64,000 nucleotides of DNA from Brumimicrobium aurantiacum (lineage in GTDB: Bacteria > Bacteroidota > Bacteroidia > Flavobacteriales_D > Crocinitomicaceae), in NCBI RefSeq assembly GCF_003402975.1, contig NZ_QURB01000002.1, forward strand, positions 165,061 through 229,060, given 5' to 3'. Each line of letters opens with the position of its first letter. Within the stretch, counting starts at the first letter, position 1. Positions 8,505 to 16,429 of the stretch are shown piece by piece. The notes below the pieces were generated by a model, which saw only the letters and a list, made by a program, of their open reading frames with translations, did no database searches and was not told the DNA's origin. Made by a program: the position numbers and the translations under genes.

Positions 8505-9011
8505 ATGGATTTTAAGGGACCATATTGTTACACGTTATTTCTTTCTGGAGAAAAAGATAAACGTGTTTTATTCAAAAAGGACAGCAATGGCCATGAAACT
8601 AATTTTAAAAAACCAGTTACCAAATCAAAAACACCTAAAATTTATATTCTAAAAGCGAAGGAGAAAATAGTTTATGTAGGTTATGCAAGCCAGTCAATTG
8701 GTACTAGACTAGGTCAAGGAATACGAGCTACAGGTAAAAATGGATATCACGGTAATAAGTGGAAACAAGTTTCAGAATTAGAATTATTGGTGTTTATATT
8801 TGATCAAGAATTAAAAGGAAATAAGCACGATGATGATAAGCCACATATAGCTTTAGCAGAAGCGGTTGAAGCAGAATTGGTTTTTAAAGTTAGAAAGGAA
8901 ACTGGAAAATGGCCGGAGTTTCAAAATGAAATTCATTTTAATAATGTGAGATTAGAAAAGGCTAAGGAGATTGCGAGGGAGATTTATGGGGAGGTGAGTG
9001 AAGAAAGGTAA
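8505..9011 (+). CDS. GIY-YIG nuclease superfamily protein in the hsd locus
   Basis: The 168-residue protein has the features of a GIY-YIG core: strand KIYIL (45-49), strand VYVG (56-59), an arginine in GTRLGQG (R68), a glutamate-rich helix (E119, E122, E124) and an asparagine in FQNEIHF (N141). The first tripeptide is KIYIL rather than GIY, so it is a diverged member. Length and lack of other domains suggest a stand-alone nuclease. It starts three bases after the hsdS stop and is probably in the hsd operon. A supporting nuclease or DNA-nicking role is inference. Confidence 0.65.
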   Translation: MDFKGPYCYTLFLSGEKDKRVLFKKDSNGHETNFKKPVTKSKTPKIYILKAKEKIVYVGYASQSIGTRLGQGIRATGKNGYHGNKWKQVSELELLVFIFDQELKGNKHDDDKPHIALAEAVEAELVFKVRKETGKWPEFQNEIHFNNVRLEKAKEIAREIYGEVSEER

Positions 9012-9083
9012 TATTTCGTTATACCTAGGGGTTCTAATTTAAAAATCTTCTTAATTTAGAGGAGTTAATTCAAATAACCACCT

Positions 9084-9770
9084 ATGTTACACGCCATAAA
9101 ACACAACAAAGTCAACCGTACCATATACAAAGCCAATGAGGATGCTCTAACATCATCTGTTTTTGAACGGTTAATGTATTTACCCCAAGAGTTGTTGCAT
9201 TATATTTTCACTACTGCTTTATTTGACACCATTGAGGGCTTAGAACTACACCAAATAGAAAGTATAGAATTTTGGCCTAAATGGGATCCTGAATACACTT
9301 ATAATAAGAATCATGTAGAGCCGGATGTTTTTATTCGTACTGTGAAACAAGATATAATTATTGAAGCCAAAAGGAATGATACTAAACAACAATCCAAGCA
9401 TCAATGGAGAAATGAAATACAATCGTATTATAATGAATACGCAGAAGATGAAAAGCAATTGGTGTTTATAGCTCTAGGTGGTTTATATAGCACAGAAACA
9501 GAAACTATTGAAGTAAAGGAGGTATCACATCAAATTTACAAATGTACTTGGAAGAGCGTATTAAATACAATTCTGAATGTTACTTACGATATAGAACAAG
9601 CCAGTAATTACACCAATAATATTCGCGCGGTACTCAATGTATTAAGTGATATGGTAATGTGTTTTGAACTATTTGGTTATCCTACCTCGCCTTGGCTTGA
9701 ACGTTTTATAAAATCAGTTAAAATTAATAATCAATCTATTCAATATTTTTCAACATCATGGACAAACTAA
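9084..9770 (+). CDS. PD-(D/E)XK nuclease family protein
   Basis: The 228-residue protein has the sequence EPDVFIRTVKQDIIIEAKR. P80-D81 and the E94-x-K96 pair form a classical PD-(D/E)XK catalytic core, with D-x12-E-A-K spacing. The N-terminus has NEDALTSSVFERLMYLP, a helical segment whose glutamate could be the fourth active-site residue. There is no export signal. The next gene overlaps its 3' end by 13 bases, so the two are coupled and probably form a functional pair. The position inside a type I locus suggests an independent small defence module inserted between hsdS and hsdR. Confidence 0.65.
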   Translation: MLHAIKHNKVNRTIYKANEDALTSSVFERLMYLPQELLHYIFTTALFDTIEGLELHQIESIEFWPKWDPEYTYNKNHVEPDVFIRTVKQDIIIEAKRNDTKQQSKHQWRNEIQSYYNEYAEDEKQLVFIALGGLYSTETETIEVKEVSHQIYKCTWKSVLNTILNVTYDIEQASNYTNNIRAVLNVLSDMVMCFELFGYPTSPWLERFIKSVKINNQSIQYFSTSWTN

Positions 9771-10381
9771 ATACAGGAGAATTAAATGAAGCACTTAAAG
9801 ATGTGCGAAAAGCTTATAGACTTATTGCTTTATATCAGAAAAGAGTATTAGATATCGTAAAATATTGCTCAAATAACTATAATGTCGTTTTCAATAGCGG
9901 TTGGGCTAAATTTAGTATACCAGCTCAAAACGGTAATAGAGCTAATATCAATTATTTATCTTGGAACTGGCTGTCTTTATATACCTACGAGTTTAATTTA
10001 GGACGAATAGATAGAGGAGAAGATCGCTACCATTTTAAAATAGTGCATCAGGCAGATACAGGATATTACGATGCAAATGCTGAAAAGAAAGTAGGGAAAA
10101 TTAATGTGGATCAATTTGGAGATGTGAATACATCTAAAACACGTTTGTTTTTTGTACTCAGTAAAAATGACAATGGTTGCCCAATGCAACATGTCCTAAA
10201 TGGAAACCTAACAACCCATGACAATCAACAGATTTTAAAAGGAAACTGGTTAGCTGTCCCTTTTGATTTACAACGATTCGCTAGTCAAGAAACTACTGAT
10301 ATGGTATTACAGGAGTTTAATGGGATTTGTAGAGATGCTTTTGGAGTTGAGATTAATAGTGAAAAACAAAAGTTAGATTGA
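9758..10381 (+). CDS. Unknown protein coupled to a PD-(D/E)XK nuclease
   Basis: I do not recognise this 207-residue protein. It begins with a predicted helix (GELNEALKDVRKAYRLIALYQK), followed by mixed strand-rich sequence containing WAKFSIPAQNGNR, YLSWNWLSLYTYEF and GNWLAVPFDLQRF. It has no membrane segment, signal peptide or obvious catalytic motif. The ATG at 9758 lies inside the preceding nuclease gene, so the two are translated together. It could be a specificity, regulatory or immunity partner of that nuclease. After it comes a region with a broken gene. Confidence 0.55.
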   Translation: MDKLNTGELNEALKDVRKAYRLIALYQKRVLDIVKYCSNNYNVVFNSGWAKFSIPAQNGNRANINYLSWNWLSLYTYEFNLGRIDRGEDRYHFKIVHQADTGYYDANAEKKVGKINVDQFGDVNTSKTRLFFVLSKNDNGCPMQHVLNGNLTTHDNQQILKGNWLAVPFDLQRFASQETTDMVLQEFNGICRDAFGVEINSEKQKLD

Positions 10382-10383
10382 TA

Positions 10384-10599
10384 ATTAAGAAATATGTAAT
10401 AAAAGCCAGCTTTCACTAGCTTGTCCATAAAGATATTCTCGAAAGTTATAAAACGGTAGAATATTTAATGGCTCATTCTTATTATCATTGGCCAATGTAT
10501 GATGAAGCGTTTAAGAAACTATTGGGTATCTTTGAAATGGCTATAAAATTACGATGTAAAGAATTAAATATACATTTATCAAACGATATGATGCACTAA
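10384..10599 (+). pseudogene. Remnant of a protein-coding gene
   Basis: One plus frame encodes IIKKYVIKASFH, then a TAG (10,417-10,419), then 59 codons containing ESYKTVEYLMAHSYYHWPMY and DEAFKKLLGIFEMAIK before the stop at 10,597-10,599. The peptide has the composition of a real soluble protein, but there is no start codon and an in-frame stop interrupts it. It appears to be a fragment of a larger gene I cannot name. Confidence 0.5.
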
Positions 10600-10638
10600 A
10601 TGTTCTCCTTTTAATTCTCATATCTATTGTTTAAAATT

Positions 10639-10671
10639 AGTATTGTGTATCGCGATATGCGATACAATACT
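10639..10671. promoter_or_regulatory. Operator-like dyad 1
   Basis: Left arm 10,639-10,653 (AGTATTGTGTATCGC) pairs with right arm 10,659-10,671 (GCGATACAATACT), with a two-base insertion in the left arm. It contains the palindromic core TATCGCGATA at 10,648-10,657, which recurs at 10,795-10,804. This is a candidate binding site for the winged-helix protein encoded downstream. Confidence 0.55.
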
Positions 10672-10787
10672 AAGTCGTATTAGCTTTAACAGACTTAAAA
10701 GGTGACAACAATAACATATTTCCAATATTCCTATTCCCATATAGAAATTTAACCTTTAAAGTTGTAAGTCAATTAAAAAACACTTAT

Positions 10788-10811
10788 TATTGCATATCGC
10801 GATACGCAATA
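10788..10811. promoter_or_regulatory. Operator-like dyad 2
   Basis: A 24-base near-perfect palindrome, with outer arms TATTGC and GCAATA, one mismatched pair and the central TATCGCGATA. It ends six bases before the ATG at 10,818, so a bound protein would block the start of the AbiE-like transcript. Its core is 147 bases from that of dyad 1. Confidence 0.6.
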
Positions 10812-10817
10812 GATTGA

Positions 10818-11345
10818 ATGATGAAGACACAAAACCAGCAGCTTAAACCACAGGATGTTTTACTGTTACTTAAAATTGTGAGTAACAACACTCCTTCCTG
10901 GAATCAAAAACCAATGGCAGAATCCTTAGGCTTGAGTCAGTCTGAGGTGAGTGAAGCTGTAGGTCGTTGCAAATACGCTGGACTTTTAGCTCCAAATGGT
11001 AAAATGGTAATGCGGCTGTCATTGCTGGAGTTTTTGCAATACGGATTAAGATATGTGTTTCCCATTAAACCTGGACCTGTAGTGCGTGGTGTACCTACTT
11101 CACATTCAGCTAAACCACTGAGTGAAGAAATTCAAAGTTCAGAAGCTTATGTATGGCCTTATGGTAAAGGAACGGTTCGTGGACAAAGCATATTGCCTTT
11201 ATACCCTTCGGTACCTGAGGCGGCTTTAAAAGATGAGAAATTATATGAATTGTTGGCCTTGGTTGATGCCTTACGAGTTGGAAGAGCAAGAGAGAGAGAG
11301 TTGGCCGTTTCAACCTTAAAAAAGAGATTAAACCTTGGAGAATAG
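10818..11345 (+). CDS. Winged-helix DNA-binding protein, AbiEi-like antitoxin/repressor candidate
   Basis: The 175-residue protein has a winged helix-turn-helix in its first 70 residues: LKPQDVLLLLKIV, then QKPMAESLGLSQSEVSEAVG as helix-turn-recognition helix, then YAGLLAPNGKMVMRLSLLEF as wing. The rest (HSAKPLSEEIQSSEAYVWPY and a helical C-terminus) is of unknown role. It overlaps the following nucleotidyltransferase gene by 11 bases. This matches the AbiE-type layout, where a winged-helix antitoxin binds inverted repeats in its own promoter. Two dyads lie upstream. It could instead be a plain transcription factor for the module. A second ATG at 10,821 is possible. Confidence 0.6.
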   Translation: MMKTQNQQLKPQDVLLLLKIVSNNTPSWNQKPMAESLGLSQSEVSEAVGRCKYAGLLAPNGKMVMRLSLLEFLQYGLRYVFPIKPGPVVRGVPTSHSAKPLSEEIQSSEAYVWPYGKGTVRGQSILPLYPSVPEAALKDEKLYELLALVDALRVGRARERELAVSTLKKRLNLGE

Positions 11346-12021
11346 AACTATCAACATAGCGGTTGTAGCAGAGGTTGCTGAAGCACTCCAACATATTAAA
11401 AGAAATATGGTATTTGTAGGTGGTGCAGTAGTAAGTTTATATACGGATGACCCTGCTGCGGATGAAATTCGGCCTACTCAAGATATTGATATGACCCTGA
11501 ATATTATTAATCTAAGCCACTGGGAGGAGGTGCAAACACAATTAGGTGCATTAGGTTTTTATCCCGATCCTTTCGGTCATGCCATTTGTAGTTACAAATA
11601 CAAAGATATTCCAGTAGATATAATGGCGACCGAAGATGGTCCGTTGGGGCCTGCCAACAGTTGGTACAAAATAGGTTTTGAAAACTTATGGTCCGCAAAA
11701 GCAAAAGCACAGGACATTAAAATATTATCCGCACCTTGTTATTTGGCTACCAAATTTGAAGCATTCAACAACAGAGGTATAGATTATCGAACCAGTCACG
11801 ATATAGAAGACATAATTTATGTACTAGACAATAGGATAAACATCGTCGAAGAAATTTCCAAGGATGATAATCGCATAACTAATTTTATAAAGGAGCAATT
11901 ACAAAATATCATTGACAAAGGTTTACTAACAGAGGTTTTAATGGCTCATATTCATCCTTTATTATTAGGTGAAAGGATGCCTTTTGTAGAAGAAAAAATC
12001 ACCCAAATACTTAAAAACTAA
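11335..12021 (+). CDS. Nucleotidyltransferase, AbiEii-like toxin candidate
   Basis: The 228-residue protein carries a DNA-polymerase-beta-type nucleotidyltransferase signature. VFVGGAVVSLY supplies the GG motif, followed after 18 residues by the metal-binding pair in QDIDMTL; DIMA further on may be the third acidic site. The start is a TTG at 11,335, overlapping the upstream gene by 11 bases. The first in-frame ATG (11,407) would begin just ahead of the GG motif and remove the preceding helix, so TTG is preferred. The gene order, winged helix then nucleotidyltransferase, is that of AbiE-like type IV toxin-antitoxin systems. Toxicity is not demonstrated by sequence. Confidence 0.6.
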   Translation: MENRTINIAVVAEVAEALQHIKRNMVFVGGAVVSLYTDDPAADEIRPTQDIDMTLNIINLSHWEEVQTQLGALGFYPDPFGHAICSYKYKDIPVDIMATEDGPLGPANSWYKIGFENLWSAKAKAQDIKILSAPCYLATKFEAFNNRGIDYRTSHDIEDIIYVLDNRINIVEEISKDDNRITNFIKEQLQNIIDKGLLTEVLMAHIHPLLLGERMPFVEEKITQILKN

Positions 12022-12023
12022 AT

Positions 12024-14990
12024 ATGACATTTAACGAACTAAATTCTGTAGAAAATTATATCATTCATCAACTCAGCGGTGTTAATTTAAATTCAAAAGG
12101 AGCTGCAGAACCCATAGAGAAATATGGAGTGAAATGGACTTTTAAAAGTTCAGATCAGTTGAACCGATCAGTGAATGAAGTTTTAGACGAACAATCTTTA
12201 AAAGCGGCTTTGATGAGGTTAAATCCAAGTATTGCCGCTGATGAAAGTTTAGCAGATGAAGTCATTTATAAATTGAGAGCAATTTTAATTTCTGTAAACC
12301 AAGTTGGACTAGTGCGTGCGAATGAGGAGTTTTTCAAGTGGATGACTGGTCAAAAGTCAATGCCTTTTGGAGAGAATAATCGTCATGAAGTAATCCGTTT
12401 AATTGATTTTAAAGAATTATCAAATAATGAATATGTGGTGACTAGTCAATATCGCATTCACCACCGAGAAACAAAGATTCCAGACATTGTTATGATGATT
12501 AATGGAATGCCGGTTGTTATTGGAGAAGCGAAAACTCCAATTCGTCCTTCTGTTTCATGGTTAGATGGAGCCAATGAAATTCATAGAGTTTATGAAAATG
12601 CTGTTCCCCAGTTATTTGTACCAAATATTTTGTCTTTTGCTACAGAAGGAAAAGAATTGTATTACGGAACAGTGCGTACTCCACTTTTATTTTGGGCACC
12701 ATGGCGACTCGAAAATGATGAAAACGAACTAGCAAAACAACTAGGATTGTCAGGTTTAGGTGCAGAGTTAACAGATTTACTTAATCCTAAACGTTTATTA
12801 GATATTTTATTAAATTACTCACTTTTCAGCACAAATAACAAGAACCAAAGTATTAAAATCATTCCTCGTTTCCAGCAGTATGAAGGAGCAAATATGATTG
12901 TTGAAAGAGTAATCGAAGGTCGTATTAAAAAAGGACTAATTTGGCATTTTCAAGGTTCAGGTAAATCATTATTGATGGTTTATGCTGCCCAAAAGTTAAG
13001 AAGATCTCCAGAATTGAAGAGTCCAACCGTTATCATATTGGTAGACCGAATTGATTTAGACACTCAAATCTCGGGAACTTTCAATGCTGCGGATATTCCT
13101 AATGTTGAAACAACCGATAGTATTAGCGAATTACAAGCAATGCTTGAGCGTGATACTCGAAAAATAATAATTACAACTATTCATAAATTCAGGGATGCAA
13201 AACCCAATATGAATACACGCGAGAACATTATTGTGCTAGTCGATGAAGCCCATAGAACCCAGGAAGGAGATTTAGGACGACAAATGCGTTCTGCTTTACC
13301 TAATGCTTTTTTGTTTGGGTTAACAGGAACTCCTGTAAACAAAGCAGATAAGAATACATTTTGGGCTTTTGGAGCTGAAGAAGATGATGGAGGTTATATG
13401 TCAAGATATACTTTTCATGATTCTGTTCGTGATGAAGCAACTTTACCGTTGCATTTTGAGCCCCGTCTTGTAGATGTTCATGTTGATAAAGAGACGATTG
13501 ACAAAGCTTTTGCTGAATTAAAAGAAAATCTTGACTTAACGGATGAGGAAGCTGATGAATTAACCAAGAAGTCAGCTAAAATGTCAGCATTCTTAAAATC
13601 ACCTGAACGCATAGAGAAAATAGTTGAAGATATTGCAACACATTATAAAGAGAAAGTAGAACCACATGGTTTTAAAGCGATGATAGTTACACCAGATCGC
13701 TATGCTTGTGTTCAATATAAAGAAGAATTGGATAAATTCTTTCCAGAAGAAGCGAGTAAGATTGTAATGTCAACAACTGCAAATGATCCGATAGAGTTCA
13801 AACAAAAATGGGGAGTAGACAAATCTCAGCAAACAAAAATCGTGGAGGAGTTCAATGATGAACATTCAGATCTGAAATTCATTATAGTAACATCAAAATT
13901 ACTAACAGGTTTTGACGCTCCAATACTACAGACAATGTATCTGGATAAGTCAATGAAAGATCATACATTATTACAGGCCATTTGTAGAACAAATAGAATT
14001 TATAAAAATAAAAGCTTTGGTCGAGTAGTGGATTATTTTGGAGTATTCGATGATACGGCAAAAGCACTTCAATTTGATGAGGAAAGTGTTAAACGTGTAA
14101 TCACAGATCTTACAGAGGTAAAAAAAATGCTTCCAGAAGCAATGGCTAAAGCATTGTTTCATTTTGAAGGTGTTGATAGAAAAATAACAGGTTTTGAAGG
14201 TTTAGAAGCTGCTCAAAATGCAATTAATACTCCAGAGTTAAAAGATGCCTTTGCTCAGGATTATAAACATTTATCAAAAATATGGGAATCACTTTCACCA
14301 GACCGTGTTTTGGATCAATATCTAGAAGATTATAAGTGGTTATCGCAAGTTTTTGAATCTGTACGCCCAGCATCAAATGATATAGGGAAATTGCTTTGGT
14401 TCTCATTAGGAGCCCAAACAACCAAATTAATTCATGAAAATATCCATGTTGGTGAAGTTCATAATTTGAATGAATTTGTTTTAGATGCCGATATCATAGA
14501 AGATATCTTCAACAATCCTGATCCACAAAAAACAAAAAGCTTAATACGAACATTAATAAGTCGATTTAGAGGCCGTGGTTCATTACCTAAATTCAAAAGC
14601 TTATCTGAGCGACTAGAAGAGCTTCGAGACAAGGCCGAAAAGGGATTAATTTCGTCAATTGAATTTGTTAAAGAATTATGTAAGATTGCTAAAGAAACCG
14701 TTCAAGCTGAAAAGGAATTACAGGAAGAAGTAAAAGAGAAATCTCCAAAGGCAGCTCTAACAGATTTATTCTTAGAATTAAAAACCGATCAAACACCTGC
14801 TGTAGTGGAACGAATTGTCACAGATATTGACTCAATAGTCCGGGTAGTGAGATTTGCAGGTTGGCAAGATAGTTCTCAGGGTGAACGTGAAGTTCAAAAA
14901 TCACTTCGTAAAGCATTGTATAAATACAAATTGCACAAAGATCAAATGTTGTTTGATAGAGCTTATGCTTATATTAAAGAGTATTATTGA
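12024..14990 (+). CDS. hsdR: Type I restriction endonuclease subunit HsdR
   Basis: DNA-translocating and cutting subunit of the type I complex, 988 residues. The N-terminal nuclease has IPDIVMM (D154) and GEAKTP (E168, K170). The SF2 motor follows: Walker A GSGKS at 311-315, DEAH at 407-410, TGTP at 434-437, and a second RecA lobe with IIVTSKLLTGFDAP and the QAICRTNR motif VI. The helical C-terminal region binds the methylase. It is intact and of normal length. It starts two bases after the AbiEii-like gene and more than 3.5 kb from hsdS, so its transcription probably comes from the AbiE-like promoter. A strong terminator follows. Confidence 0.95.
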   Translation: MTFNELNSVENYIIHQLSGVNLNSKGAAEPIEKYGVKWTFKSSDQLNRSVNEVLDEQSLKAALMRLNPSIAADESLADEVIYKLRAILISVNQVGLVRANEEFFKWMTGQKSMPFGENNRHEVIRLIDFKELSNNEYVVTSQYRIHHRETKIPDIVMMINGMPVVIGEAKTPIRPSVSWLDGANEIHRVYENAVPQLFVPNILSFATEGKELYYGTVRTPLLFWAPWRLENDENELAKQLGLSGLGAELTDLLNPKRLLDILLNYSLFSTNNKNQSIKIIPRFQQYEGANMIVERVIEGRIKKGLIWHFQGSGKSLLMVYAAQKLRRSPELKSPTVIILVDRIDLDTQISGTFNAADIPNVETTDSISELQAMLERDTRKIIITTIHKFRDAKPNMNTRENIIVLVDEAHRTQEGDLGRQMRSALPNAFLFGLTGTPVNKADKNTFWAFGAEEDDGGYMSRYTFHDSVRDEATLPLHFEPRLVDVHVDKETIDKAFAELKENLDLTDEEADELTKKSAKMSAFLKSPERIEKIVEDIATHYKEKVEPHGFKAMIVTPDRYACVQYKEELDKFFPEEASKIVMSTTANDPIEFKQKWGVDKSQQTKIVEEFNDEHSDLKFIIVTSKLLTGFDAPILQTMYLDKSMKDHTLLQAICRTNRIYKNKSFGRVVDYFGVFDDTAKALQFDEESVKRVITDLTEVKKMLPEAMAKALFHFEGVDRKITGFEGLEAAQNAINTPELKDAFAQDYKHLSKIWESLSPDRVLDQYLEDYKWLSQVFESVRPASNDIGKLLWFSLGAQTTKLIHENIHVGEVHNLNEFVLDADIIEDIFNNPDPQKTKSLIRTLISRFRGRGSLPKFKSLSERLEELRDKAEKGLISSIEFVKELCKIAKETVQAEKELQEEVKEKSPKAALTDLFLELKTDQTPAVVERIVTDIDSIVRVVRFAGWQDSSQGEREVQKSLRKALYKYKLHKDQMLFDRAYAYIKEYY

Positions 14991-15020
14991 TATGCGGAAT
15001 GTTGTATAGATTTTAAAACG

Positions 15021-15071
15021 ATTCATAATAAAAGTGAGGATAAGATGAATAACCTCACTTTTATTATGAAT
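15021..15071. terminator. Bidirectional terminator after hsdR
   Basis: A 19-bp perfect stem (15,021-15,039 with 15,053-15,071) with a 13-base loop, rich in A on the left and T on the right. It sits between convergent hsdR (plus) and the minus-strand cassette, so it can serve both. Confidence 0.75.
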
Positions 15072-15119
15072 TTAAAGTCCAGCTCGCTAAAGATCTAAGT
15101 CAAAAGATTAAGGCAATGT

Positions 15120-15590
15120 TCATATCCCTAATTTGGATTTAAGATCTAAAGTAATATCTTTAGTAAGTACATGATTAAAAAGCTTTGAATTTGTACTTAT
15201 AACCCATCCATTCTGATGTTTATTCTGTTTGCTGATTTCCTTAGCTGCATTTGAGGGGATTTCTATGGCTTTGATAATTTCACCTTCATTATTATACATT
15301 AAAACGGTAAGGAAATCGAAATCCCACGAACGAATTATCCCTAGTGATGTGCTTTTAATTTTTTCTCCAACTTTTCTCCCTTTTACTTGATAACTCTTTG
15401 AATTCGAGATAATATCAATACCTTTACTAGATACGTTTAGTTTTTCTCCACTATAATATTGATGTGAATAGAATTCAGTCATTTCTGCAACAATGTTTTT
15501 ACTTCGCATTAGTTCATTAGCTATTGCATTTGCTGAAATGTTAAATTGTTTCCAGTGTTTTTGAATTTTATCGAATTTTTCTCTAGCCAT
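15120..15590 (-). CDS. Restriction-nuclease-like protein with a D...QxK core
   Basis: A 156-residue protein. SSKGIDIISNSKSYQVKGRK places an aspartate (D59) nine residues before Q68-V-K70, the arrangement of a PD-(D/E)XK fold with glutamine in place of the acidic residue. Earlier E36 or E39 could complete the site. The segment FDFLTVLMYNNEGEIIKAIE resembles the second half of small restriction-like proteins that read a substrate in the form KGYD...YQIKGR; this resemblance is from memory. Last of four minus-strand genes; 106 bases separate it from the gene upstream, so it may have its own promoter. Confidence 0.5.
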   Translation of the reverse strand: MAREKFDKIQKHWKQFNISANAIANELMRSKNIVAEMTEFYSHQYYSGEKLNVSSKGIDIISNSKSYQVKGRKVGEKIKSTSLGIIRSWDFDFLTVLMYNNEGEIIKAIEIPSNAAKEISKQNKHQNGWVISTNSKLFNHVLTKDITLDLKSKLGI

Positions 15591-15696
15591 GTTATCTAAT
15601 TAATTGATTTTTAAGGATTTATGTTTTTGAGTATATTCTCAAATAAAGGATTTATTAAATTTTGAACTTATTGATATTAATTAGTTGCGTAAAAGT

Positions 15697-16374
15697 TTAC
15701 TTTTGTTCTTCAATAAAATCAAACATATTTATTTTAGATAAATAATTCCTCCATAAATCTACACTATAATATTGACTACAATGCTTAATTGAAATTATAG
15801 GTATTTCTTTGTTATTAAGTGTGATGCTAAAGTCCCTAGAAACCTGGTTTTTGGAAACCCTGTGGTATTTTAATTTATTTCTTCTGCTATATATTTCAAA
15901 TTTATCTAAAACAACACTTCCAATAAATAAGATACGATCAGGTTGTAAAACATCTAGAAGTTTAAAGAAGCTATCCCATCCTGCATAAATTTCCTTAGTA
16001 GAAGGTCTGGATTTATTAGAGTGCATCGGAACTTGAATAAAGTTATAAAAAGCAACGTTTTCCCATAATTCTGAAGTATCAGCTTTATCACTTCCAAAAA
16101 CAGTTTTATGAAAGTTCGGAAACAAGCGTGCTTTTCTTTTGTCAGGATATTTTAGATATTCTTTTTTTATTCCAATATCATTAATTACGACCCTTGTGAA
16201 ATTAACATTCTGATGTTTGTCGATTGAGGATTGCTCTTCTGGATTATAATAATGACTTTCTCCAACAATCAGAAGCTTGTTTTTCGAGTGGATATAATTT
16301 TTTCCAATCCAAGGTAGCCATGTTAAAGTTTTGTTTTCTACTAATCGATTCAAGTTTATTTCTGTTTTTTCCAT
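15697..16374 (-). CDS. Uracil-DNA-glycosylase-superfamily-like protein
   Basis: The 225-residue protein shows a pattern like UDG-fold proteins: LLIVGESHYYNPEE near 34-47 (matching the GE motif of the active-site loop), LWENVAFYNFIQVPM (103-117), PDRILFIGS (145-153) as a central strand and IPIISIKHCSQYY in the place where UDGs carry the HPS-type loop. It lacks a clear 4Fe-4S cysteine set. It may excise or recognise unusual bases, or be a catalytically dead relative. It lies 55 bases downstream of the RecA-like gene and 106 bases upstream of the nuclease-like gene, on the same strand. Confidence 0.5.
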   Translation of the reverse strand: MEKTEINLNRLVENKTLTWLPWIGKNYIHSKNKLLIVGESHYYNPEEQSSIDKHQNVNFTRVVINDIGIKKEYLKYPDKRKARLFPNFHKTVFGSDKADTSELWENVAFYNFIQVPMHSNKSRPSTKEIYAGWDSFFKLLDVLQPDRILFIGSVVLDKFEIYSRRNKLKYHRVSKNQVSRDFSITLNNKEIPIISIKHCSQYYSVDLWRNYLSKINMFDFIEEQK

Positions 16375-16429
16375 ATTAGGCGGTTTTAAGTTCCCTAAAT
16401 TAATAATTTATCCCATTTGGCCTACAAAA

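Larger units (their letters stand above)
10600..10817. other. Regulatory region before the AbiE-like pair
   Basis: This AT-rich stretch carries two dyads sharing the core TATCGCGATA, listed separately. Between them I see no gene. It follows the gene remnant and must hold the promoter for the pair at 10,818 and probably for hsdR. Confidence 0.5.
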
